Origin: Boesenbergia rotunda
Lineage: Eukaryota > Streptophyta > Magnoliopsida > Zingiberales > Zingiberaceae
NCBI GenBank assembly: GCA_024364735.1
Contig: JAGFNQ010004021.1
Span: forward strand, 1-64,000
DNA: 64,000 bases
Reading direction: 5' to 3'
Shown here: piece after piece, positions 10,703 to 20,082 of the stretch
How positions within the stretch are numbered: the first letter of the stretch is position 1
How the letters are laid out: each line of letters opens with the position of its first letter
Notes under the pieces: model-generated
Database searches by the model: none
Told to the model about the DNA's origin: nothing
The model's input: the letters and a program-made list of their open reading frames with translations, nothing else
Made by a program: the position numbers and the translations under genes

Positions 10703-11248
10703 GCAGTCGACTGGGGGTTGTCCAGTCGACTGCCAAAACTCACAGTAGGTTCTGGACCCTGGACCAGACGACTGCCATTTTGGCAGTCGACTGGTAAGTC
10801 ACCAGAATTCGAACGTTGGGATGTCAACTGTCGAATCTGAGTGGTGGCAGTCGACTGCCCTGCGAGCAGTCAACTGCCAGCGAGGGTTTCAGCTCGAGTC
10901 CTATTTAAAGAGGACTTCATGGTGGCTGAGATTCTTGACGAGTTTGGTCTTGGTTAAGGGCCAAACAGTAGTCTTTGTGCTCAGAGGTTGTCAATGTGTT
11001 GTGGTGAGGTTTCTCCATCCACAAGGAGCGACGAGAGCTAGCCGGAGGTTATCCGGGGAGTGATCCACTGACAGATTCTTGGATTAGTCACCCAGCCGGG
11101 CTGGATTCCAAGTAAATCCTCGTGTTAGCATTGGTTAGTATTTGTTTGATTATTTTTATTGTATATTCCGTTGTGCAAACTAACCGTGTAGGAAGAAAGG
11201 GGTCGAAATGCTATTCACCCCCTCTAGCGTACCGGAATGATCCTAACA
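10703..11248 (+). mobile_element. 5' LTR of copia element D, right part only
   Basis: The segment aligns along its whole length with 47902-48450 in the 3' LTR and ends gatcctaaca, next to a Met-tRNA primer site. The left half (equivalent of 47308-47901) is displaced by the Athila-like insertion. It contains the gtcgact inverted repeats (10703-10800) and a TATA-like box (10902-10910). Confidence 0.9.
10902..10910 (+). promoter_or_regulatory. TATA-like box in 5' LTR of D
   Basis: tatttaaag lies about 340 bases before the LTR end in a GC-moderate setting and is unchanged in the 3' LTR at 48101-48109. Position and conservation fit an LTR promoter; no start site can be seen from sequence alone. 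Confidence 0.55.
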
Positions 11249-11250
11249 AT

Positions 11251-11262
11251 TGGTATCAGAGC
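11251..11262 (+). other. Primer binding site of copia D
   Basis: tggtatcagagc follows the LTR end ...cctaaca after two bases. It is the initiator-Met tRNA site of copia elements and sets the LTR boundary and orientation of D. Confidence 0.9.
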
Positions 11263-11320
11263 AAGGACCGCTCTTGATCGGACAAACCGCCGAGGGAGCA
11301 CACGCTAGAGGGAAAAGAAA

Positions 11321-11488
11321 ATGGATGAGAAGTTCGGGGACGACATCTACACTCCGCCGGCCTATGACCATGAGAATTTCGGATATTTGAAAACGAGAAT
11401 GGAGGCATGGTTCAGAATGGAGTGGAACTTCAAATCGTGATTGAAGAGTCTTTCGATGTTCCAAAGGACAAGCACGAGAAGAAGCTTC
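11321..11488 (+). pseudogene. gag: Copia D gag, N-terminal piece
   Basis: An ATG at 11321 opens a gag-like start (MDEKFGDDIYTPPAYDHENF, then WFRMEW). A frameshift follows near 11436: the original frame hits a stop and gag-like coding continues in another frame (VIEESFDVPKDKHEKK). At 11488 the copia C1 insertion splits a codon; the reading frame resumes at 44780 with RPRYWDKEQQEQFQANKK. The combination of primer site, start and later zinc knuckles points to a SIRE-like gag. Confidence 0.75.
11484..11488 (+). repeat. Target site duplication GCTTC of copia C1, left copy
   Basis: gcttc precedes the C1 5' LTR and recurs at 44775-44779 right after the end of its 3' LTR, proving that everything between entered D as one copia insertion that was later filled by others. 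Confidence 0.95.
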
Positions 11489-12545
11489 TGTTAGTAGGAG
11501 CCCTAGAGCCAATTATGTGATGATTGACTAGAAGCATTTTGTATCATATTCTATTATTAATAAAGGCATGTTTGGTTATTATAATTACTTTGTATTCTGT
11601 GCCGAATAACTAAGTATAATAATGTCCTTGTGTAGTAGGTTCATATCTACATTATATCGATTGGTTGAATCGATAGTGAAATAATGTAGAGCACACTACA
11701 CTAAATTATTCCTAGTCAAGCATCAATTATTCAGGGGCAATGTTGATGCATGGAGACTAGCATGTAGGTTAACTGATGACTTGAGCTCACAAGTCATGGA
11801 TATGTGATATCAAGTTGACACATGGGTATACATTGGAGAATGTGTACTGAATGACCTGCCATGAGAAAGTTTCGTAGATTGTCATATGAGTGTCATAGAC
11901 TTTCTCATGTGACTATTGGTATGAATAGTCCTTAGACCTGAAGTCACTACGGTTCCCTACATAAGGAGTTATGTACTTTGATATCGTCAAACGTCACCCG
12001 TAACACGGTGGACTATAAAGGCGATCACTGGGTATGTAATGAATTATGCGGAGGGATGTGAGTGATGTAGATGGGATCTATCCCTCCCATATGACAGGAG
12101 TGATATCTGTGGGCCCCTTGATCGAGTAGGACTACTGAAACGCATGGCCATGCTCAAATGAGTCAATATGAGATATTGAGCTCATTTGTTTGAGTGAGTC
12201 TACTCGGGGATCAAGAATCACAAGATTGATTGAGGATGACATAGTCTATGCCTCATTGGTCAATCTAGATATCAAGGATAGAAGGACAAGGTCATACACT
12301 ATCATAGTCACAGAGGTTTAGTCGGATCTCGACTTTTCTTGTTACTTGGGTAGAAATGATGCATTGCTAGATGTCATTCATTGCTTATGTGCCTAAAGTG
12401 TTTAAGCACATTGCCAACGTCACGAGAACCTATTGGGTCACACACAAAGGACACAATGCTTAGGAAAAGTTGATCGGGAGATCTAAACCCGAGTTGGGAA
12501 CTCGGGAGGTCAGTTCGGGGGACTCGAGTTGGGAACTCGAGAGGG

Positions 12546-12785
12546 GCCGAGTTAGAGCTCGGCGGGCCGAGTCGGAGCTCGGCGGGACGAGTCGGAGCTC
12601 GACGGGACGAGTCGGAGCTCGGCGGGACGAGTCGGAGCTCGGCGGGCCGAGTCGGAGCTCGATGGACCGAGTAGGATCTCGGCGGACCGAGTCGGAGCTC
12701 GGCGGACCGAGTCGGAGCTCGGCGGACCGAGTCGAAACTCGGCAGATTAGGTCGGCACTCGGCAGACTGGGTCAGAGCTCGGCAG
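12546..12785. repeat. 20-bp CCGAGtcggagCTCGG minisatellite, 12 units
   Basis: Twelve units of a 20-base word close to gccgagtcggagctcggcgg. Each pairs ccgag with ctcgg. The 3' LTR copy (18551-18740) has only nine or ten units, so the array has changed length since insertion. This GC-rich array occupies the place taken in C2 by unrelated CAAGTcaaACTTG repeats. Confidence 0.95.
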
Positions 12786-13004
12786 ACTGGGTCGGGAGCT
12801 CGCCACTCGGGAGACTTGGTCGGGAGACCAAGTCGGAAGCCCGAGCGGCCCGGTCGGAGTTGCATGGAGGAAAGAGAAAAGTCTCTTTTCATTGGATGAA
12901 AAGATTCTTTTCTTTCATGGGAAAAGATGAAGAGCCACATAAAAAGATGTGCTCTTTATTGGGAAGCCAAAGAGACACAAACCTCTTCATATTCATGGGA
13001 TGAT

Positions 13005-13012
13005 TATAAAAG
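13005..13012 (+). promoter_or_regulatory. TATA box in C1 5' LTR
   Basis: A consensus tataaaag sits about 400 bases before the LTR end and is kept in the 3' LTR at 18958-18965. It is the best candidate for the element's promoter core. Confidence 0.7.
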
Positions 13013-13412
13013 TGGGTCTTGTGACTTTGGATGAGGTCTTGGTCTTCTTCTTGCCTTAGCTTTTCCCCTTCTCTTCCTCTCTTCTTCCTCTCCTCCACTC
13101 TTGGCCGAAACCGTACTGTAAGGTTCTTGGTGTTTTCGAGCTACCTCAAGTTGCTAGCTCAACTAAGGTAGTTCTCCCGAAGTTGAGAGATTGTGTCCGT
13201 GTGGATACGAATAGAGGCACGGACGCTTGAACGTACAAGAGATCCGGCGCATCTTGGACGAGCGGGATAACCGAAGGGCACGCTTCAAAGGTATAAACAG
13301 TAGATAAATCTATTAGATAGATAGCTTTGTACGAGTTTTCTTTCGCATGGATCGCTCGTGGGTTCTTGTTTCCGCTGCGTTTTTATTGTTTTGTGCCGGG
13401 AGAACCCAACAG

Positions 13413-13427
13413 TGGTATCAGAGCCAC
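13413..13427 (+). other. Primer binding site of copia C1
   Basis: tggtatcagagccac begins one base after the LTR end ...cccaaca. It is the initiator-Met tRNA primer site shared with C2. Confidence 0.9.
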
Positions 13428-14626
13428 TTGCGAAAGATCGTACAAAGTTTTGTGCTTTTATATGTGATATAGAAGTAGGACAAGATTTTTATGAGTTGCA
13501 TATAACTGTTTGTTGTACCAGTCAGCCTCCCAACCTCCCAGTCGGCATATTTTGTTCAAGCGGTAGATTTTGTTTTGCACTCATAATAAAATCAATGTCC
13601 TAAGTCTATTGTGTATGATTGTTGACATGGTGAATGGTTATGGCCTTAACCCCAATGTGATTGGATGTATGTGTGTGTGTGCATGTTGTAATTCATAATA
13701 CGGCCTACATGTCGTGCCTTGTCTATATTCTTCCTAATTGTAAAATTAGATTTAGACTCGAATGTAACTCGAGTTTCCTACATTGTAATGTACAAGAGGA
13801 GTAATGGAGTGTCCATTGAAGAATGAAGTTACAAGAACGATGCCAACCACACATGATGGTCGGAGGATGCTCTTGGAGAAGAAGTTATCCTTAGGTTGAC
13901 CATTGATCTTCTCATTGGCTTGAGAAGATCATAGTATACGGGCCATAACCATGTCACATTTCTTGCTTATATGTTGATATATGCTATATGTGTATGTGAT
14001 GCATGATTAGATAAAATGTTTATCTTAATTAAGTCAACTCCATATGCCTACCAAAGTTTGGTACTCATAAACTACCTCGATCATTTGTTGTTGGGTTCTG
14101 CCAAAGCGAAGCAACGCATTTTATCTTGGTAGAGTGCGAGAGGACAATTGTGATGTCCCGCTATCGAACTTTAGGTGAGACTTAACTAAGTCACCTCAAT
14201 TGGATTGAGAAACTTAGAGGCATATCCCAAAAGTTGGGAAAAATTGGGTAAGAGAACAAATTATACTAAGTCTTGGGCGATTAGCCAAAGCTAACTCAAG
14301 ATAATGTGTAATGACGTGGATCTTGACCCTTTTCAAGAGTTACATACGATGTAATTGGTAAAATGTTACCTACCGAATTGTACCTAGTCTTGGGCGATTA
14401 GCCAAAGCTAACTCAAGATGAAGTATCGTTTGGATCTTGTCCCACAAAATGAAGTCACTATTTGATTTGGAGCTAGTAGTGTGGACAAAGTGAGTTTGCC
14501 TACATCCATGACTAGCTCCTACAAAAGGCTCTACGATTTAGTGGGAGCATCATTTAATTAAAGGCCTAATTAAATGATCTAGATGTGATACTTATCTCTG
14601 CATGTTGTATTGTTGTAGATCACCAT
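13428..14626 (+). mobile_element. Copia C1 untranslated leader
   Basis: About 1.2 kb between primer site and gag with no credible ORF. It contains the paired direct repeat (14270-14300 and 14387-14417) also found in the C2 leader, a short tgtgtgtgtg tract near 13670, and a ctctctctct run at 14650 just inside gag. Confidence 0.8.
14270..14417 (+). repeat. Paired 31-bp direct repeat in C1 leader
   Basis: Both copies begin gtcttgggcgattagccaaa and end ctaactcaag, 117 bases apart. The C2 leader has the same pair 118 bases apart (4-35 and 122-153 on the other strand). The position in the leader before gag would suit an RNA packaging, dimerisation or translation element; that role is inference. 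Confidence 0.85.
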
Positions 14627-15298
14627 GTCATCTAATACGTTGAATACTCTCTCTCTCTCTGTGATCTGTCCTTGAGAAGGGCAAGCTCAACGGAGCTAAT
14701 TTCCTGGACTGGTACAGGAACTTGAGGATAGTCCTCAAACAAGAACGTAAACTGTGCATTCTAGAGCAACCCCTTCCAGAAGCACCCATTGCTACCGCCA
14801 CCCGTGCTGAAAAGGATGCTTACAAGAAGCATCAGGATGATGCATTAGATGTATCATGCCTCATGCTTGCCACCATGAACTCTGAGCTTCAGAAGCAACA
14901 CGAGAACATGAATGCACATGATATGGTTGAGCATCTGAAACAACTGTATCAAGGGCAAGCTAGACACGAGCGGTTTGAAGTGTCCAAAGCCCTATTTGTA
15001 TGCAAGATGCAAGAGGGAACTCCTGTAGGGACTCACGTACTCAAGATGATTGGGTATGTGGAGAACCTTGAAAGATTAGGATTCCCACTGGGCCAAGAAT
15101 TGGCGACAGACTTTATCCTGCAATCGTTGCCGGAAGGTTATAATCAATTTGTCATGAACTATAACATGAATGAAATTGATAAGCCTTTACCCGAGATGCT
15201 CATCATGTTGAGAATTGCTGAACCTAATCTCAAGAAGACCAAAACCAGTAATGTACTGATGGTAAACAAGGGCAAAGGCAAATGGAAGTCTAAAGGAT
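14627..15298 (+). pseudogene. gag: Copia C1 gag, 3' truncated
   Basis: An ATG at 14627 is followed by a frameshift near 14670; the gag frame then runs open (LEKGKLNGANFLDWYRNLRI, the typical copia gag start). A UBN2-type capsid region follows: DALDVSCLMLATM, HDMVEHLKQLYQGQARHERF, SKALFVCKMQEGTPVGTHV, LGQELATDFILQSLPEGY. After a Lys/Gly-rich segment the frame stops being gag near 15297, where sequence jumps directly into the C-terminal part of integrase in another frame. The zinc knuckle, protease and most of integrase are missing, so C1 could not move without help. Confidence 0.9.
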
Positions 15299-17451
15299 AT
15301 GGTACGATCGATGATGAGTCAGACAGATCTTCCTACTTCCTTCTGGGGTTTCACTCTAGAGACAACTCTTTTCACACTTAACCGAGCTCCATCAAAGGCC
15401 GTAACAAAGACACCATATACGATATGGACTGGGAAGAGTCCCATGATGTCTTTCATAAGGATTTGGGGTTGTGAGGCTTACATACGACATCAAGTCTCGG
15501 ATAAACTAGGACCCAAATCTGATAAGTGTTATTTTGTAGGATATCCCAAGGAAACGAAGGGATATTACTTTTACAATCCCACACTTGTCAAAGTGTTTGT
15601 CGCCAGAAATGGCGTCTTTCTAGAAAAGGAGTTTATTTCTAGAAGAGTTAGTGGGAGTAAAGTCCATCTTGAAGAAGTTCAAGATACAGATAACACAGAG
15701 GCCTTAATGGATATTGAACAAGCACCACAAGATGTTGTGGATCATGAGGTTGTTACACAAGAAGTTGTGGAACAACAAGTTGTTCAAGTAGACCAACCTC
15801 CTCGCAGATCTGATAGGATACGTCGTCAGCCTGAGAGATACTCTTTTCTCTTGTCTGACCATGATGACATCACGCTCATTGAGTTGAATGACCCCACATC
15901 CTATCAAGAAGCTGTGATGAGCCCAGATTCTGAGAAATGGCTAGAAGCCATGAGGTCAGAAATGGAATCCATGTACACTAACCAAGTATGGACTTTGGTT
16001 GATCCACCTGAGGGGATTAAACCCATTGGGTGTAAGTGGGTCTTTAGAAGAAAGACTGACATGGATGGACTCATGCATACCTATAAAGGGCGATTGGTAG
16101 CTAAAGGTTTCAAGCAAAATCATGGTATTGACTATAATAAAACATTTTCACCAATTGCGATGCTTAAGTATATTCGGATCATGCTTACTATAGCAGCTTA
16201 CCATGATTACGAGATCTGGCAGATGGATGTCAAAACTGCATTCCTGAATGGGAATCTACTCGAGGATGTGTACATGACACAACCTGAGGGTTTTGTAGAT
16301 CCAGAGCATGCTGGAAAGGTATGTAAGTTGCAAAGGTCCATTTATGGGCTAAAGCAAGCATCTCGAAGCATGCAATCAAAGCGTTTGGTTTCATCAAGAA
16401 TGAAGATGAACCCTATGTCTACAAGAGGGTTAGTGGGAGCATAGTTATCTTCCTGATCTTGTATGTAGATGACATACTTCTCATTGGGAATGATATCCCT
16501 TCACTACAGTCAGTAAAGACGTGGCTCGGGAATTGCTTCTCAATGAATGACTTAGGTGAAGCAGCCTATATCCTAGGCATCAAGATCTATAGAGATAGAT
16601 CTAAGAGATTGCTTGGCTTAAGTCAGAGTACATATGTTGACAAGGTGCTTAATCGTTTTGCCATGCAGAATTCCAAGAAGGGATTTCTGCCAATGTCATA
16701 TGGTGTGAGTCTTTCGAAGACTCAATGTCCCTCTTCTAAGGAGGAGAGAGACCGTATGGATCAGATCCCTTATGCATCCGCTATAGGGTCTATCATGTAC
16801 GTCATGCTTTGTACTCGTCCAGATGTCTCGTATGCTTTGAGCATGATGAGCAGGTACCAGTCAGATCCAAGTGAATGTCACTGGACAGCTGTCAAGAATA
16901 TTCTTAAGTACTTGCGAAGGACGAAAGAATATTTCTTGATATTTGGAGGCGATGAGGAGCTAGCTGTAAAGGGTTACAGTGACGCAAGCTTCCAAACAGA
17001 TAGGGATGATTTTAGATCGCAGTCAGGGTATGTATTTTGTCTGAATGGTGGCGCTGTGAGCTGGAAGAGTTCGAAGCAGGACACAATCACAGATTCTACA
17101 ACAGAGGCCGAGTATATTGCCGCGTCTGAGGCGGCAAAAGAGGCTGTTTGGATCCGAACGTTCATCACAGAGCTTGGTGTGGTTCCTAGCATAGCAGACC
17201 CAATAGACCTCTATTGTGACAATAATGGGGCTATTGCGCAGGCTAAGGAACCTCGTTCACATCAGCAGACCAAACACATACTACGGCGCTTCCATCTCAC
17301 TCGAGAGATCATCGATAGAGGAGATGTGAGGATATACAGAGTACACACTGATTCTAACATCGCAGATCCTTTGACCAAGGCTTTGGCACAAAAGAAGCAT
17401 GATGGTCATACCAGGTCACTGGGTATTAGATACTGCAGTGATTGGCACTAG
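15299..17451 (+). pseudogene. pol: Copia C1 pol: integrase C-terminus, reverse transcriptase, RNase H
   Basis: It begins within integrase (MVRSMMSQTDLPTSFWGF, then LNRAPSKAVTKTPYTIW and the GCEAYIRH block). A variable linker rich in Val/Gln follows, then reverse transcriptase: W of NQVWTLVDPPEGIKPIGCKW, GRLVAKGFKQNHGIDY, WQMDVKTAFLNG, SIYGLKQASR. A small out-of-frame deletion near 16368 shifts the frame; the catalytic YVDDILLIGND follows at 16460 in the next ORF. RNase H is complete (KGYSDASFQTD, WKSSKQDTITDSTTEAEYIA, YCDNNGAIAQAKEPRSH, HILRRFHLTREII, NIADPLTKAL) and ends at the stop 17449-17451. The order integrase, reverse transcriptase, RNase H defines Ty1/copia. Confidence 0.95.
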
Positions 17452-17452
17452 T

Positions 17453-17465
17453 GCTAGTGGGAGAT
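17453..17465 (+). other. Polypurine tract of copia C1
   Basis: gctagtgggagat lies directly before the 3' LTR start tgttag and right after the pol stop codon. The same motif, reverse complemented, sits beside the LTR at 21880-21892. It is the expected plus-strand primer. Confidence 0.75.
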
Positions 17466-18550
17466 TGTTAGTAGGAGCCCTAGAGCCAATTATGTGATGA
17501 TTGACTAGAGACATTTTGTATCATATTCTATTATTAATAAAGGCATGTTTGGTTATTATACCTACTTTGTATTCTGTGCCGAATAACTAAGTATAATAAT
17601 GTCCTTGTGTAGTAGGTTCATATCTACATTATATCGATTGGTTGAATCGATAGTGAGATAATGTAGAGAACACTACACTAAATTATTCCTAGTCAAGCAT
17701 CAATTATTCAGGGACAATGTTGATGCATGGAGACTAGCATGTAAGTCAACTGATGACTTGAGCTCACAAGTCATGGATATGTGATATCAAGTTGACACAT
17801 GGGTATACATTGGAGAATGTGTACTGAATGACCCGCCATGAGAAAGTTTCATAGATTGTTATATGAGTGTCATAGACTTTCTCATGTGACTATTGGTATA
17901 AATAGTCCTTAGACCTGAAGTCACTACGGTTCCCTACATAAGGAGTTATGTACTTTGGTATCGTCAAACGTCACCCGTAACAGGGTGGACTATAAAGGTG
18001 ATCACTGGGTATGTAATGAATTATGCGGAGGGATGTGAGTGATGTAGATGGGATCTATCCCTCCCATATGATGGGAGTGATATCTGTGGGCCCCTTGATC
18101 GAGTAAGACTACTGAAATGCATGGTCATTCTCAAATGAGTCAATATGAGATATTGAGCTCATTTGTTTGAGTGAGTCTACTCGGGGATCAAGAAACATAA
18201 GATTGATTGAGGATGACACGTTCTATGCCTCATTGGTCAATCTAGATATCAAGGATAGAAGGACAAGGTCATACACTATCATAGTCACAGAGGTTTAGTC
18301 GGATCTCGACTTTTCTTGTTACTTGGGTAGCAAAGATGCATTGCTAGATGCCGTTCATTGCTTATGTGTCTAAAGTGTTTAGGCGCATTGCCAACGTCAC
18401 GAGAACCTATTGGGTCACACACAAAGGACACAATGCTTCGAGAAAGTTGATCGGGAGATCTGAGCCCGAGTTGGGAACTCGGGAGACCTGAGCCCGAGTT
18501 GGGAACTCGGGAGGTCAGTTCGGGGGACTCGAGTTGGGAACTCGAGAGGG

Positions 18551-18740
18551 GCCGAGTCGGAGCTCGGCGGGCTGAGTCGGAGCTCGACGGGCCGAGTCGG
18601 AGCTCGGCGGCCGAGTCGGAGCTCGGCGGACCGCGTAGGATCTCGTCGGACCGAGTCGGAGCTCGGCGGACCGAGTCGGAACTCGACAGATTGGGTCGGC
18701 ACTCGGCAGACTGGGTCGAAGCTTGGCAAACTGGGTCGGG
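18551..18740. repeat. 20-bp hairpin minisatellite in C1 3' LTR, nine to ten units
   Basis: Same unit as 12546-12785 but fewer copies. One unit (near 18610) has lost a base, and the LTR carries an extra partial duplication of gagcccgagttgggaactcg just upstream (18465-18510). Confidence 0.9.
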
Positions 18741-19200
18741 AGCTCGCCACTCGGGAGACCAAGTCGGAAGCCCGAGAGGCCCGGTCGGAGTTGCATGGAG
18801 GAAAGAGAAAAGTCTCTTTTCATTAGATGAAAAGATTCTTTTCATTGGATGAAAAGATTCTTTTCTTGCATGAGAAAAGATGAAGAGCCACATAAAAAAA
18901 TGTGCTCTTTATTGGGAAGCCAAAGAGACACAAACCTCTTCATATTCATGGGATGATTATAAAAGAGGGTCTTGTGACTTTGGATGAGGTCTTGGTCTTC
19001 TTCTTGCCTTAGCTTTTCCCCTTCACTTCCTCTCTTCTTCCTCCCCTCCACTCTTGGCAAAAACCTTACTGTAAGGTTCTTGGTGTTTTCGAGCTACCTC
19101 AAGTTGCTAGCACAACTAAGGTAGTTCTCCCGAAGTTGAGAGATTGTGTCCATGTGGATACGAATAGAGGCACGGACGCTTGAACGTGCAAGAGATCTGG

Positions 19201-19205
19201 CACAT
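19201..19205 (+). repeat. Target site duplication CACAT of unit A, left copy
   Basis: cacat occurs here before tgataag and again at 44611-44615 after cctatca. The two flanks together restore the continuous C1 LTR, as seen in the 5' LTR around 13250. Confidence 0.95.
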
Positions 19206-20082
19206 TGATAAGTATCATTTTATTGATTATTTTAATTGCTAAAATCCATGTTTGACCCATGTTTTACTTGCTTAACTATGATTTTACCCTAGGTTTTAGG
19301 ATTTCCTCTTATTTTGGACTTAATTGCAAATTTGCACATTTTTGGATTATTTGGCCACTAATTTTTTGATATATTTTTGTAGGCATGAAAGGATCCTGGA
19401 CCTAGGGCATACTGGGTCAAACTTGAGTCGGAAGTGGAACCGGATCGAATTATCAAGCTTACGATTAATCCGGGCCGTCCGATTCAAGACCGGCTAGATC
19501 TGAGCCATCCGGGACCATCTGAAGCAATCCGAGCTAGGGTTAGGGTTGATCAAGCATTCTGATCATGATCTAAAGGTTTCATCCCAATCAGAGCTCAATC
19601 AACCGTTGGATCAAGCTTGGAGGGCTCTAGATCGTCCGTTCAAAGACTAAGTTGATCTGGACCATCCGTTGCACATCTGGAGGATCCGAGCTACCACGAG
19701 GCAGATCCTGACCCCAGATCATCATCATCAAAGTTTGGCTCCAATCAGAGTAAGATCAGCCGTTGGATCTCCTCCAATCAATCTGAGCCGTCCAAACTTA
19801 ATTACTTAAGGAAAATAACGCAGCAGCTTCTCCTCGTCGCGTCTTCGCCTCACAGTCCAGTTCTTCGTGTTCTTCCTTCGTTCTTAGTTTCTTCCTTCAA
19901 TCCGAGGCGCGACCACTCGATTTCCTTGCTGAATTCATGTGTTAGGTCATTGGGGAGGCCATCTGTGGAGTTTCCGGATCGGAATTGCCCAAGAACAGAG
20001 TTTGTGAGAGGTTTCTACAGCTCTGTCCAATTGTTACCTTCGGATCGGCTGTGCTCTAATACCTTCCACCTGAGCTATCCAG
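19206..20082 (+). mobile_element. 5' LTR of unit A, first part
   Basis: Starts tgataagtatcattttattg. It aligns with 32303-32888 (the 3' LTR) and then with 42671-42966. It is uninterrupted across gccgt (19787-19791), the site where B entered the other LTR. At 20082 it is broken by a minus-strand copia LTR. The last 296 bases (19787-20082) recur at 22482-22777. Confidence 0.9.

Larger units (their letters stand above)
11489..13411 (+). mobile_element. 5' LTR of copia element C1
   Basis: A 1923-bp LTR from tgttagtaggagcccta to agaacccaaca. The second LTR starts at 17466 and is split at 19205, ending at 44611-44774. The outer part is homologous to the LTRs of C2. It holds a 20-bp hairpin array (12546-12785) and a TATA box (13005). 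Long ORFs on both strands across 12374-13003 come from the repeat and are not genes. Confidence 0.95.
17466..19205 (+). mobile_element. 3' LTR of copia C1, first part
   Basis: Matches 11489-13240 of the 5' LTR nearly base for base, with point differences and a shorter hairpin array (18551-18740). At 19201-19205 (cacat) unit A is inserted; the remaining 164 bases of the LTR are at 44611-44774. ORFs at 18285-18893 on both strands are repeat artefacts. Confidence 0.95.

Noticed and set aside
12374..13003. Overlapping ORFs of 177-188 codons on both strands
   Set aside because: They are generated by the 20-bp array in the C1 LTR, whose period-20 palindrome keeps several frames open. The same happens at 18285-18893.
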